Both the position numbers and the translations under genes were made by a program. Positions 43,432-50,979 of a DNA stretch of 64,000 nucleotides are shown here, one piece after another (the stretch's first letter is position 1; each line of letters begins with the position of its first letter). The notes under the pieces were generated by a model that searched no databases, was not told the DNA's origin, and was given only the letters and a program-made list of their open reading frames with translations. The stretch is taken from assembly GCF_024753285.1 (NCBI RefSeq), contig NZ_JANUGW010000002.1, forward strand, positions 372,001-436,000. Direction: 5' to 3'. The DNA is from Massilia pinisoli. Lineage in GTDB: Bacteria > Pseudomonadota > Gammaproteobacteria > Burkholderiales > Burkholderiaceae_D.

Positions 43432-44338
43432 CGTCGACATCGATAAAGTGGATGCATCGGAAGGTGCAGCGGTCGAGGCGGAACTGCTGCGCGAACAGCT
43501 GTCCATGGCCCAGGCGCAGCTGCTCCAGTCGGAAAAGCTCGCGTCGATCGGCCAGCTCGCGGCCGGCGTGGCGCACGAGATCAACAACCCGATCAGCTTC
43601 GTGTTCTCGAATTTCGGCACCTTGCAGACGTATGTCGCGAGCCTGCTGCGCGTGCTGGCCCGGTACGAGGAGGCCGAACCCTTCATCGCGGACGCGGACG
43701 TGGTGAAGGGCATCGCCGACCTGCGCGAGGAGGTGGACCTCGCGTTCCTGCAGGAGGACGTGCTGGCGCTGATGGCCGAGTCGCGCGACGGCATCGAGCG
43801 GGTGCGCAAGATCGTGCAGGACCTGAAGGATTTCTCGCGCGTCGACGTGCACCAGCAGTGGCAGTGGGCCGACCTGCACCAGGGCATCGACTCCACGCTG
43901 AACATCGTCAACAATGAAGTCAAGTACAAGGCCGACATCGTCAAGGAATACGGGACGATTCCGGAGGTCGAATGCCTCCCGTCGCAGATCAACCAGGTCA
44001 TCATGAACATCGTCGTCAACGGCGCCCAGGCGATCGAGGGCCCGCGCGGACGGATCACGATCCGCACGGGCGAATCCGGCGGCAACGTGTGGATCGAGAT
44101 CGCGGACAACGGCTGCGGCATCCCGCAGGCGATCCAGTCGCGCATCTTCGACCCGTTCTTCACGACCAAGCCCATCGGCACCGGCACGGGCCTCGGCCTG
44201 TCGCTGTCCTATGGCATCATACAAAAGCACCGCGGCCGGATCGACATGCAGAGCGAGGAGGGCGTCGGGACGACGTTCCGCATCGAGCTGCCGATCCGGC
44301 AACCCGACGCGGACGACAGTACGGAGAAGCTGGCATGA
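43421..44338 (+). CDS. Cytoplasmic histidine kinase without sensor domain
   Basis: This 305-residue kinase has only a short N-terminal coiled coil (residues 15-38, ending QLLQSEKLASIGQLA), the phosphoacceptor His52 in AAGVAHEINNP, and an HATPase domain with N box MNIVVNGAQA, G1 box DNGCGIP, F box FFTTKPIG and G2 box GTGTGLGLS. No PAS, HAMP or membrane segment is present, so input probably comes from a partner such as the HDOD or PAS proteins beside it. The next gene, an overlapping receiver/HD-GYP protein, is its most likely target. A paralogue with the same dimerisation stretch plus a PAS domain is at 54181-55485. Confidence 0.93.
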   Translation: MNDNVDIDKVDASEGAAVEAELLREQLSMAQAQLLQSEKLASIGQLAAGVAHEINNPISFVFSNFGTLQTYVASLLRVLARYEEAEPFIADADVVKGIADLREEVDLAFLQEDVLALMAESRDGIERVRKIVQDLKDFSRVDVHQQWQWADLHQGIDSTLNIVNNEVKYKADIVKEYGTIPEVECLPSQINQVIMNIVVNGAQAIEGPRGRITIRTGESGGNVWIEIADNGCGIPQAIQSRIFDPFFTTKPIGTGTGLGLSLSYGIIQKHRGRIDMQSEEGVGTTFRIELPIRQPDADDSTEKLA

Positions 44339-45681
44339 ATACGAGTGCGGCCATGACCCTGGACGAGCCCGTGGGCACGATCCTGTGCGTCGACGACGAG
44401 CCGAACATCCTGGCGTCGCTGCGGCGCCTGTTCCGCAGGGAGAACTACCGCGTCCTGTGCGCGGGCAGCGCCGCGGCCGGCTGGGCCGTGCTGGAGGAGG
44501 AACACGTCGACATCGTGATCTCCGACATGCAGATGCCCGAGGTGAACGGCACGGAATTCCTCGAGACCGTGCGCCAGCGCTGGCCCGACACCTTGCGCCT
44601 GCTGCTGACGGGCCACGCCGACCACGAGGCGACGATCGGTGCCATCAACCGCGGCGAAGTCTATCGCTACATCACGAAGCCGTGGAACGAGGACGCCATC
44701 CTCCTGATCATCCGCGACGCGTTCGAACGCCAGGCGCTGCAGCGCGAAAAGGTGCGGCTGGAAGCGCTGACGAAGGCACAGAACGAGCAGCTGCGCGAAC
44801 TGAACGCGACGCTCGAGCAGCGTGTGCGCGAGCGCACGGCGGAGCTCACCTCGGCCCAGAAATCGCTGCAGGCATCGCACGAACGGCTGAAGACGAACTT
44901 CCTCACCCTGATCAAGGTGCTGTCGAGCCTGACCGAGATGCGCAGCGGCGCCGTCGCGGGGCACGGCCGCCGCGTCGCCGACCTGGCGCGCCGCATCGCG
45001 CTGCGCATGGGCCTCACGGCGCGCGAGGCGCAGGACGTGTTCGTGGCCGGCCTGCTGCACGAAATCGGCAAGACGGGCTTTCCCGACACCTTGATCGGCA
45101 TTCCGGAATCGCTGCTGAAGGGCGACAACCTGGGCCTGTACCGCAAGTACCCGCATCTCGGCGAAGAGCTCCTGATGCCGCTCGAGGAATTGCGCGAGGC
45201 CGCGCGCATCATCCGCACGCACCGCGAGCGCTTCGACGGCGCCGGCTTCCCGGAAGGGGCGGCCGGCTTCGACATCCCGCTGGGCGCGCGCATCCTCGCC
45301 GTCGCCCACGACTTCGAGGCGCTGCAGCAGGGCGTGCTCGCGCAGCGCCGCATCGACGCCGCGCAGGCGACGGAGCTCGTGGCCGAAAGCCGCGGCAAGC
45401 GCTACGACCCCAGCGTCGTCGAGGCGTTCTACGATATCCGCACGGGCCGCACCATTGCCGAGGTGATCCCGGAAGTCGCCGTGGGCGTGGCGCAGCTCAA
45501 GCCGGGCATGGTCCTGAGCCGCGACCTGATGTCCGCGGAAGGCGCGCTGCTGCTGTCGGCCGACCACGTGCTGACCGACCGGATGCTGAAACAGCTCGCC
45601 GAGTTCGAGCGCCGCGCCGGCAATGAATTGCAATTGTTCGTGAAATCGGGAGCCGCGGATGCGCCGGATACTCATTCTTGA
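44335..45681 (+). CDS. Response regulator with altered HD-GYP output domain
   Basis: This 448-residue protein starts at ATG 44335, overlapping the kinase stop. The receiver (about 15-130) has acidic Asp20/Asp21 and phosphoacceptor Asp64 in VISDMQMPEV, Thr in LLTGH and Lys in ITKPW. A coiled coil (135-185) leads to an HD-GYP domain. Its motifs differ from consensus: LLHEIGK (242-243) in place of LLHDIGK, HRERFDGAGFP (296-306) in place of HHExxDGxGYP. A metal-ligand Asp is replaced by Glu, a His by Arg and the Tyr of GYP by Phe. A C-terminal domain (GVAQLKPGMVLSRDLMSAEGALLL) resembles that of the 42254 product. Whether it still cleaves c-di-GMP is uncertain. Confidence 0.92.
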   Translation: MNTSAAMTLDEPVGTILCVDDEPNILASLRRLFRRENYRVLCAGSAAAGWAVLEEEHVDIVISDMQMPEVNGTEFLETVRQRWPDTLRLLLTGHADHEATIGAINRGEVYRYITKPWNEDAILLIIRDAFERQALQREKVRLEALTKAQNEQLRELNATLEQRVRERTAELTSAQKSLQASHERLKTNFLTLIKVLSSLTEMRSGAVAGHGRRVADLARRIALRMGLTAREAQDVFVAGLLHEIGKTGFPDTLIGIPESLLKGDNLGLYRKYPHLGEELLMPLEELREAARIIRTHRERFDGAGFPEGAAGFDIPLGARILAVAHDFEALQQGVLAQRRIDAAQATELVAESRGKRYDPSVVEAFYDIRTGRTIAEVIPEVAVGVAQLKPGMVLSRDLMSAEGALLLSADHVLTDRMLKQLAEFERRAGNELQLFVKSGAADAPDTHS

Positions 45682-46225
45682 CGACGAGCCGTCCGTGCTC
45701 CAGGCGCTGCGCCGCACGCTGCGCGCCGCGTTCCCGCAGGACGACGTCGTGATCGAAGCCTTCGACGAGCCGGAACTGGCCGTGCACCGCGCGGGCGAGC
45801 AGGACTTCGACGTCGTCATCTCGGATTACCGCATGCCGGGACTGAACGGCGCCGACGTGCTCCAGCTGGTCAAGGGACTGCAGCCGGACGCGATCCGCAT
45901 CGTCGTCAGCGCCACGACGGAAATCCTCGACATCGTCGCCGCCGTCAACCGCGCCGAGGTCTTCCGCTACCTGGCCAAGCCATGGGACCAGGAGGAACTC
46001 GTGGCGACGGTCACGGAGGGTTTCGCGCGGCGCGACCAGCTGGCGGCGGCCAAGAAGGGCAAGCTGGCCGTGCCTCCTGCCGCCGTGCCTGTCGCCGCGC
46101 CTGCGGCCGTGCCGGACGACGCCGGGGACGGCGCCCAGGAGGCCGTGCTGCGCCGGCTCGAGCAGGAGGAGCCGGGCATCACGCGCGTGGATTGGGACGA
46201 GCATGGCAACATCCGCCTGTTCTGA
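45659..46225 (+). CDS. Receiver-domain response regulator with Pro/Ala-rich tail
   Basis: This 188-residue protein starts at ATG 45659 inside the end of the previous gene. The receiver (about 2-125) shows ILILDDEPSV, phosphoacceptor Asp56 in VISDYRMPG, Thr/Ser in VVSATT and Lys in LAKPWD. No DNA-binding or enzymatic output follows. Instead there is a Val/Pro/Ala-rich linker (about 140-160) and a short acidic end ITRVDWDEHGNIRLF. It could be a phosphate sink or an adaptor for the kinase upstream. A GC-rich hairpin lies six bases after the stop, so this is probably the last gene of the six-gene overlapping operon that starts at 39642. Confidence 0.9.
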   Translation: MRRILILDDEPSVLQALRRTLRAAFPQDDVVIEAFDEPELAVHRAGEQDFDVVISDYRMPGLNGADVLQLVKGLQPDAIRIVVSATTEILDIVAAVNRAEVFRYLAKPWDQEELVATVTEGFARRDQLAAAKKGKLAVPPAAVPVAAPAAVPDDAGDGAQEAVLRRLEQEEPGITRVDWDEHGNIRLF

Positions 46226-46231
46226 CCTGCG

Positions 46232-46247
46232 GGGGCCGCACGGCCCC
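46232..46247 (+). terminator. GC hairpin at the end of the signalling operon
   Basis: GGGGCCG-CA-CGGCCCC forms a compact stem six bases after the stop at 46225, followed by GAAAAATTC and no T-run on this strand. It may slow or stop transcription, and a new promoter follows about 50 bases on. Confidence 0.4.
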
Positions 46248-46298
46248 GAAAAATTCATGCCGGGGCATTGGCAATCGGATGCCGCGGGACTAAGATAG

Positions 46299-46326
46299 TT
46301 GCAATACGGAATTTTTTTGGCATAAT
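46299..46326 (+). promoter_or_regulatory. Sigma-70-like promoter for the second HDOD gene
   Basis: TTGCAA (46299-46304) and CATAAT (46321-46326) are 16 bases apart in a locally AT-rich stretch, 45 bases before the ATG at 46371. An AAGGGG ribosome site follows. Confidence 0.5.
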
Positions 46327-46370
46327 CCGGGACCGATCGGTTTAACCGTTTTGCCAAGGGGTGATATCTC

Positions 46371-47342
46371 ATGGGTTTCTTATCTCGTTTAATGGGCGGC
46401 GCGGACAGCGGCGCCAGCCAGGTGGACGCCGCCGCGCAGGCCCAGCAGCAGGCGCGGCAGGCCGAGCGCATCAGCCATGAGATCGACGCGGCATACTACC
46501 GCTGGCTGACGGGCACCGCGCGCTACGAGGCGCCCGCCGAGGTGCAGACCACGATCCTCGACCAGGTGCGCGGACTGACGGCGCGCCCGGAAGAGGCGGC
46601 CGGGCTCGTGCCGCGCGTGCCCGAGGTGATTCCGCAGCTGCTCAACAGCCTGGCCGAGGAAGACGTGTCGGCGTCGGAGTTGTCGCGCCTCGTCGTGCAG
46701 GACGTCGTGCTCACCGCGGAAGTGATCCGCGAGGCGAACAGCGCGTACTACCGCCCCATGACCCAGGTGAAGACGGTCGAGGCCGCCATCATGATGCTGG
46801 GCCAGAACGGCTTGCGCATGCTGCTGGCCCGCGTCGCGTTCCGGCCCATCATCAAGATGCAGGGGGACGGTTTTTCGCGCCGCGCCGCGCCGCACGTGTG
46901 GGGCCAGTCGGAACGGTGCGCGCTCGCGGCGAGCCTCGTCGCGCCCGGCCTCACGGCCGACGTGTTCGAAGCCTACCTGGCAGGCCTGATGCAGAACGTC
47001 GGCCTGATCGTCGCGTTCCGCCTGGCCGACGGCGTGTGCCCGAACGCCACGATTCCCGGCGGCGACGACTTCGCCCGCGAACTGCTGGCATGCGGCCGGC
47101 AACTGTCGGCCGGCATCGCGCGCCACTGGGAATTCCCGCAAGAAGTCACCGAGGCCATCGCACACGCGGGCGATCCGGGCGACTTGTACCTCGCGCAGGC
47201 GCTGTCGCTGGGCGATCGCATCGCGAAGCTGCGCCTGCTGATCGACGCCGCCGTCGTGGCCGAGGACGACGATCTCGTGACGGAAGGGCTCGACAGCTTC
47301 CAGCGCCGCTGCCTCGGGAAGCTGAGCCATCTCGAAGCCTGA
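46371..47342 (+). CDS. HDOD domain protein, divergent type
   Basis: This 323-residue protein starts at ATG 46371 behind AAGGGGTGA. An Ala/Gln-rich N-terminus (AAAQAQQQARQAERISHEID) precedes an HDOD domain (about 75-290): RVPEVIPQLLNSLAEEDVSASELSRLVVQDVVLTAEVIREANSA is its first part (residues about 78-120), then EAAIMMLGQNGLRMLLA and GQSERCALAASLVA. The position of the HD pair is LAGLMQNVGLIVAF, so the metal ligands are absent, unlike the HDOD protein at 42577. This version can only act as a binding or scaffold module. It lies between the six-gene operon and the large REC-EAL-REC gene. Confidence 0.85.
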   Translation: MGFLSRLMGGADSGASQVDAAAQAQQQARQAERISHEIDAAYYRWLTGTARYEAPAEVQTTILDQVRGLTARPEEAAGLVPRVPEVIPQLLNSLAEEDVSASELSRLVVQDVVLTAEVIREANSAYYRPMTQVKTVEAAIMMLGQNGLRMLLARVAFRPIIKMQGDGFSRRAAPHVWGQSERCALAASLVAPGLTADVFEAYLAGLMQNVGLIVAFRLADGVCPNATIPGGDDFARELLACGRQLSAGIARHWEFPQEVTEAIAHAGDPGDLYLAQALSLGDRIAKLRLLIDAAVVAEDDDLVTEGLDSFQRRCLGKLSHLEA

Positions 47343-47730
47343 CGCCGGCCGGCCCGTATGTACAGCAAAACGCATCGATAAATGTCAATTTTTCGCAACA
47401 ATTTATCGATAACGGCTGTCGTTTAATTTACGACACAAATGCCGGTTTTGATGCATGTCATACGCAGAATTGCGGTTTATTAACGGAAATTTCACGAAAT
47501 CCGCGTGTTAAGCCCAGCCGGGCGGTCTTTACATGCGCATTTGTAGTGCATCACGGCCGCGCCCGCCTGGGACGTCTTGGCCGAGGTCCGCTAGGATCGA
47601 GTCGTGTGAGCAGAATGCCATCGGTCGAATGGCCCTCACGCCGACAGGAGTACGTCATGGTTTCATCCGCCTTCGCGCCCGAAGCGGTGTTGTCGATGCG
47701 CCCGTGGGGGGGCGCGCATGTTGAGGCGCT
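47343..47730. promoter_or_regulatory. 388-base intergenic region with two inverted repeats
   Basis: No gene is supported. ATCGATAAAT (47374-47383) and ATTTATCGAT (47401-47410) form a perfect 10-bp inverted repeat with a 17-base spacer. TGTCGT (47417-47422) and ACGACA (47430-47435) form a second around TTAATTT. The stretch is markedly AT-rich relative to its surroundings. The first could terminate the HDOD transcript or be a paired operator for the following gene. Confidence 0.5.
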
Positions 47731-50700
47731 ATGAGCACACCACCCGACAACCGCAACGACATCGAGATCCTGGTCGTGGAGGACAGCGCGACCCAGGCCC
47801 GCCAGCTTGCCCGGCTGCTCGAGACGGCGGGCTACCGCGTGCGCGTCGCCGCCGACGGGCGCGCCGGCCTCGAGGCGGTCCGACAGACACCGCCCACCTT
47901 GGTCGTCACGGACATCGCCATGCCCCGCATGGACGGCTTCGAGATGTGCAAGGCGATCAAACAGGACGAGGCCTTGCGCGACATTCCCGTGATCCTGCTG
48001 ACGTCCCTGAGCAGCCTGTACGACGTGATCAAGGGCCTGGACTGCGGCGCCGACAATTTCATCCGCAAGCCGTTCGAGGCCGACTACCTGCTGGGACGCA
48101 TCCGCTTCATCCTCGCCAATCGGGCGCTGCGCTCGAACGAGCGGGTGCAGCTGGGCATGAAGATCAACCTGGGCGGGCAGACGCATTTCATCACGGCGGA
48201 GCGCCAGCAGATCTTCGACCTGCTGATCTCGACGTACGAGGAAGCGATCCACATGACTGAGCAGTTGCGCGCCCAGCAGGAGCGCATCGCCCATTCGTAC
48301 CAGTCGCTGGAAGGCCTGTACCGCGTCGCCGAGGCGATCAACCCCGTGCTGTCGGAGCAGGACGTGGCCGAGCGCGCGCTCGACCGCGTGCTCGACCTGC
48401 CGCGCGTGTCGGGCGCGACGATCCACCTGCTCGACCACGACGGCAAGCCATCGTTCGCCGTCGCGCGCGACGCCAGCGGCGCCGTGGTCGCGCCGTGCGA
48501 CTGCGCCGTTGCGCCGGGAACGGGGCAGCCGGCCGTCGTCGCGCGCGCCACGTGCCGCGGGGAGCCCAGCGTGCGCGTGCCGCTGACGACGGGCGTGCGC
48601 AGCCGCGGGATGATGTGCCTGACGCTCGCCGACGGCACCCTGGCCGACGACGACCGCCAAGTGCTCGAGACGGTCGGCAGCCAGATCGCCGTCGCGATCG
48701 AGCGCGCGCACCTGTACGGGAACATGGAGCGCCTGGTGGACGAGCGCACCGCGGCGCTGGAGTCGGAACGGGCATTGCTGTCGGCCGTCGTCAACCTGAG
48801 CGGCGCGCTCGTGTGCGTGCTCGACGGCGACGGCAACATCCGCCTGTTCAATCCGGCCTGCGAGCAGAGCTCCGGCTGGCGCGCCGACGAAGTGCTGGGC
48901 CGGCCGTTCCGCGACCTGTTCCGCCGGGCCGACAGCGCGCCCGTGGAAATCAACGCGTCGCCCGCCGGCGCCGTCCCGGTGCAGCAAAGCGGCGAGTGGG
49001 TGGCGCGCGACGGCAGCGTGCGTCAGGTGATCTGGTCGTCGACGATGCTGCGCCGCGCCGACGGCGCCGTGCAATACGTCGTCACGACGGGCATGGACGT
49101 GACGGAGCTGCGCCGCGCCGAGGAAAGCCTGCGCTACCTGTCCAACTTCGACCGCGAGACGGGCCTGCCGAACGACGTGCTGCTGCGCGACCGCGTGCGC
49201 CAGATGCAGGCTCGGGTCATCGACGGCAAGCCGCTGCTGGGCCTCATGCTGCTGCGCCTGACGCGCCTGCAGGTGATCCGCGCGACCCTGGGCCTGGACG
49301 CCGAGCAGGCGTTGCTGCGCCAGGTGGCCGCGCGCCTGGGCGAACTGGGCGAAGCCGACCTCACGGTCGCGCGCACGGGCGAGCGCACGTTCGCGCTCGC
49401 GGTGCTGCGCGCGAACGAGGCGGAGCTGGCCGCGCTCGCGCGCCACGTGCTGGAACGGATGGACCAGGTCTTCGTGCATGGCGACGAAGAGGTCCACCTG
49501 GACCCCTGCGTCGGCATCGCGCTGTTCCCGAACGACGCCGACGACTACGACGGTCTCACGCAGGACGCCGAAGCCGCGCTGCAGCGCGCGCTGGCCAGCA
49601 AGGACGAGCGCTATGCGTTCTACCGGCCGGAACTCAACGACGGCGTGTACGAGCGCTTCCGCTTCGAGAACGCGCTGCGGCGCGCGCTCGAGCGCGACGA
49701 GCTGGTCGTGTACTTCCAGCCGCAGGCGAGTCTGTCGACGGGCAGGATCATCGGCTTCGAAGCGCTGCTACGCTGGCAGCATCCGGAGCAGGGCCTGATC
49801 CCGCCGGGCCGCTTCATCGCGCTGGCGGAAGAGACGGGGCTGATCCTCGCGATCGGCGAACGCGTGCTGCGGCGCGCGTGCGAGCAGTGCTGCGCGTGGC
49901 AGCGCGCGGGCCTGCGCGCCGTGCCGGTGTCGGTGAACCTGTCGGCGCGGCAGTTCTCGGAGCGGGTCGTGGAAACGGTCGGCCGCATCCTTGCCGAGAC
50001 GGGGCTGGAACCCCGGCTGCTCGAACTGGAGCTGACGGAAAGCGCGTCGATGGAAGACCCGCAAAAGACGGTCGACATCCTGTGCGAGCTGAAGGCAATG
50101 GGCGTGCGCCTCGCCATCGACGATTTCGGCACCGGCTATTCGAACCTGAACTACCTGAAGCGCTTCCCCGTCGACCGCCTGAAGCTCGACCAGTCGTTCG
50201 TGCGCGACCTCACGTCCGACCCGGACGACCTCGCGATCGCGCGCGCGGTCGTCGCGATGGGGCATGGCCTGCGGCTCGAGGTGATCGCGGAAGGCGTCGA
50301 GACGGAAGGGCAGCTGGCGCTGCTGGCGCAGAACGGCTGCGACGAGATCCAGGGTTATCTGTTCGGCCGCCCCGCGCCCGCCGACGAGTGCGCGCGCATG
50401 CTGCGCGACGACAAGGCGCTCGATCTCGGCAAGCTCTCTCCGCAGCCGTACCACCGCACCCTGCTGTACGTGGACGACGAGGTCAACCTGCTGACGGCGA
50501 TCCGCCGGTCGATGCGCCAGAACGGCTACCGCGTGCTCGTGGCCAGCAGCGCGCGCGAGGCGTTCGAGATCCTCGCGACGACCGAGGTCGGCGTCATCGT
50601 GTGCGACCAGCGCATGCGCGGCATGAGCGGCACGGAATTCCTCGCGCGCGTGAAGCAGATGTACCCGGCCGCCGTGCGCATGGTGCTGTCCGGGTACACG

Positions 50701-50844
50701 GACCTGCAGTCGGTGACGGACGCCGTCAATCGGGGTGCGATCTTCAAGTTCCTCACCAAGCCGTGGATCGACGAGGAGCTGGAGGAGGCCGTGCGCGAAG
50801 CGTTCGTGGAGTTCGAGGCGAAGCGGGGAACGACCGGGCGTTGA
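47731..50844 (+). CDS. REC-GAF-PAS-GGDEF-EAL-REC c-di-GMP phosphodiesterase
   Basis: This 1037-residue protein has receiver domains at both ends. REC1 (about 11-130) has Asp61 in [12 protein letters not shown] coiled coil and GAF (about 205-335), PAS (about 355-465) and a GGDEF fold (about 470-630) follow; the GGDEF site reads RTGERTF instead of GGDEF and is probably inactive. The EAL domain (about 645-895) keeps EALLRW (near 677), [16 protein letters not shown] and VIAEGVE, so it should hydrolyse c-di-GMP. REC2 (about 910-1030) has Asp959 in [10 protein letters not shown] and LTKPW, and is close in sequence to the receiver of the 39642 protein. Two phosphorylation inputs on one phosphodiesterase suggest integration of signals. 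The kinase at 43421 or 54181 could serve it. Confidence 0.93.
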   Translation: MSTPPDNRNDIEILVVEDSATQARQLARLLETAGYRVRVAADGRAGLEAVRQTPPTLVVTDIAMPRMDGFEMCKAIKQDEALRDIPVILLTSLSSLYDVIKGLDCGADNFIRKPFEADYLLGRIRFILANRALRSNERVQLGMKINLGGQTHFITAERQQIFDLLISTYEEAIHMTEQLRAQQERIAHSYQSLEGLYRVAEAINPVLSEQDVAERALDRVLDLPRVSGATIHLLDHDGKPSFAVARDASGAVVAPCDCAVAPGTGQPAVVARATCRGEPSVRVPLTTGVRSRGMMCLTLADGTLADDDRQVLETVGSQIAVAIERAHLYGNMERLVDERTAALESERALLSAVVNLSGALVCVLDGDGNIRLFNPACEQSSGWRADEVLGRPFRDLFRRADSAPVEINASPAGAVPVQQSGEWVARDGSVRQVIWSSTMLRRADGAVQYVVTTGMDVTELRRAEESLRYLSNFDRETGLPNDVLLRDRVRQMQARVIDGKPLLGLMLLRLTRLQVIRATLGLDAEQALLRQVAARLGELGEADLTVARTGERTFALAVLRANEAELAALARHVLERMDQVFVHGDEEVHLDPCVGIALFPNDADDYDGLTQDAEAALQRALASKDERYAFYRPELNDGVYERFRFENALRRALERDELVVYFQPQASLSTGRIIGFEALLRWQHPEQGLIPPGRFIALAEETGLILAIGERVLRRACEQCCAWQRAGLRAVPVSVNLSARQFSERVVETVGRILAETGLEPRLLELELTESASMEDPQKTVDILCELKAMGVRLAIDDFGTGYSNLNYLKRFPVDRLKLDQSFVRDLTSDPDDLAIARAVVAMGHGLRLEVIAEGVETEGQLALLAQNGCDEIQGYLFGRPAPADECARMLRDDKALDLGKLSPQPYHRTLLYVDDEVNLLTAIRRSMRQNGYRVLVASSAREAFEILATTEVGVIVCDQRMRGMSGTEFLARVKQMYPAAVRMVLSGYTDLQSVTDAVNRGAIFKFLTKPWIDEELEEAVREAFVEFEAKRGTTGR

Positions 50845-50979
50845 TCGCGCCACGCCAGGCAGGGTGTGCTATCGCGCTTTTGGATACCCGCCCGGCCAAT
50901 TCGTATAGGTGCGCGCGGCGGGGCTGGCTCATACTCCAGCTTTCCCTCTCGACAACCCGCCAACGACCGATCCGTGACC

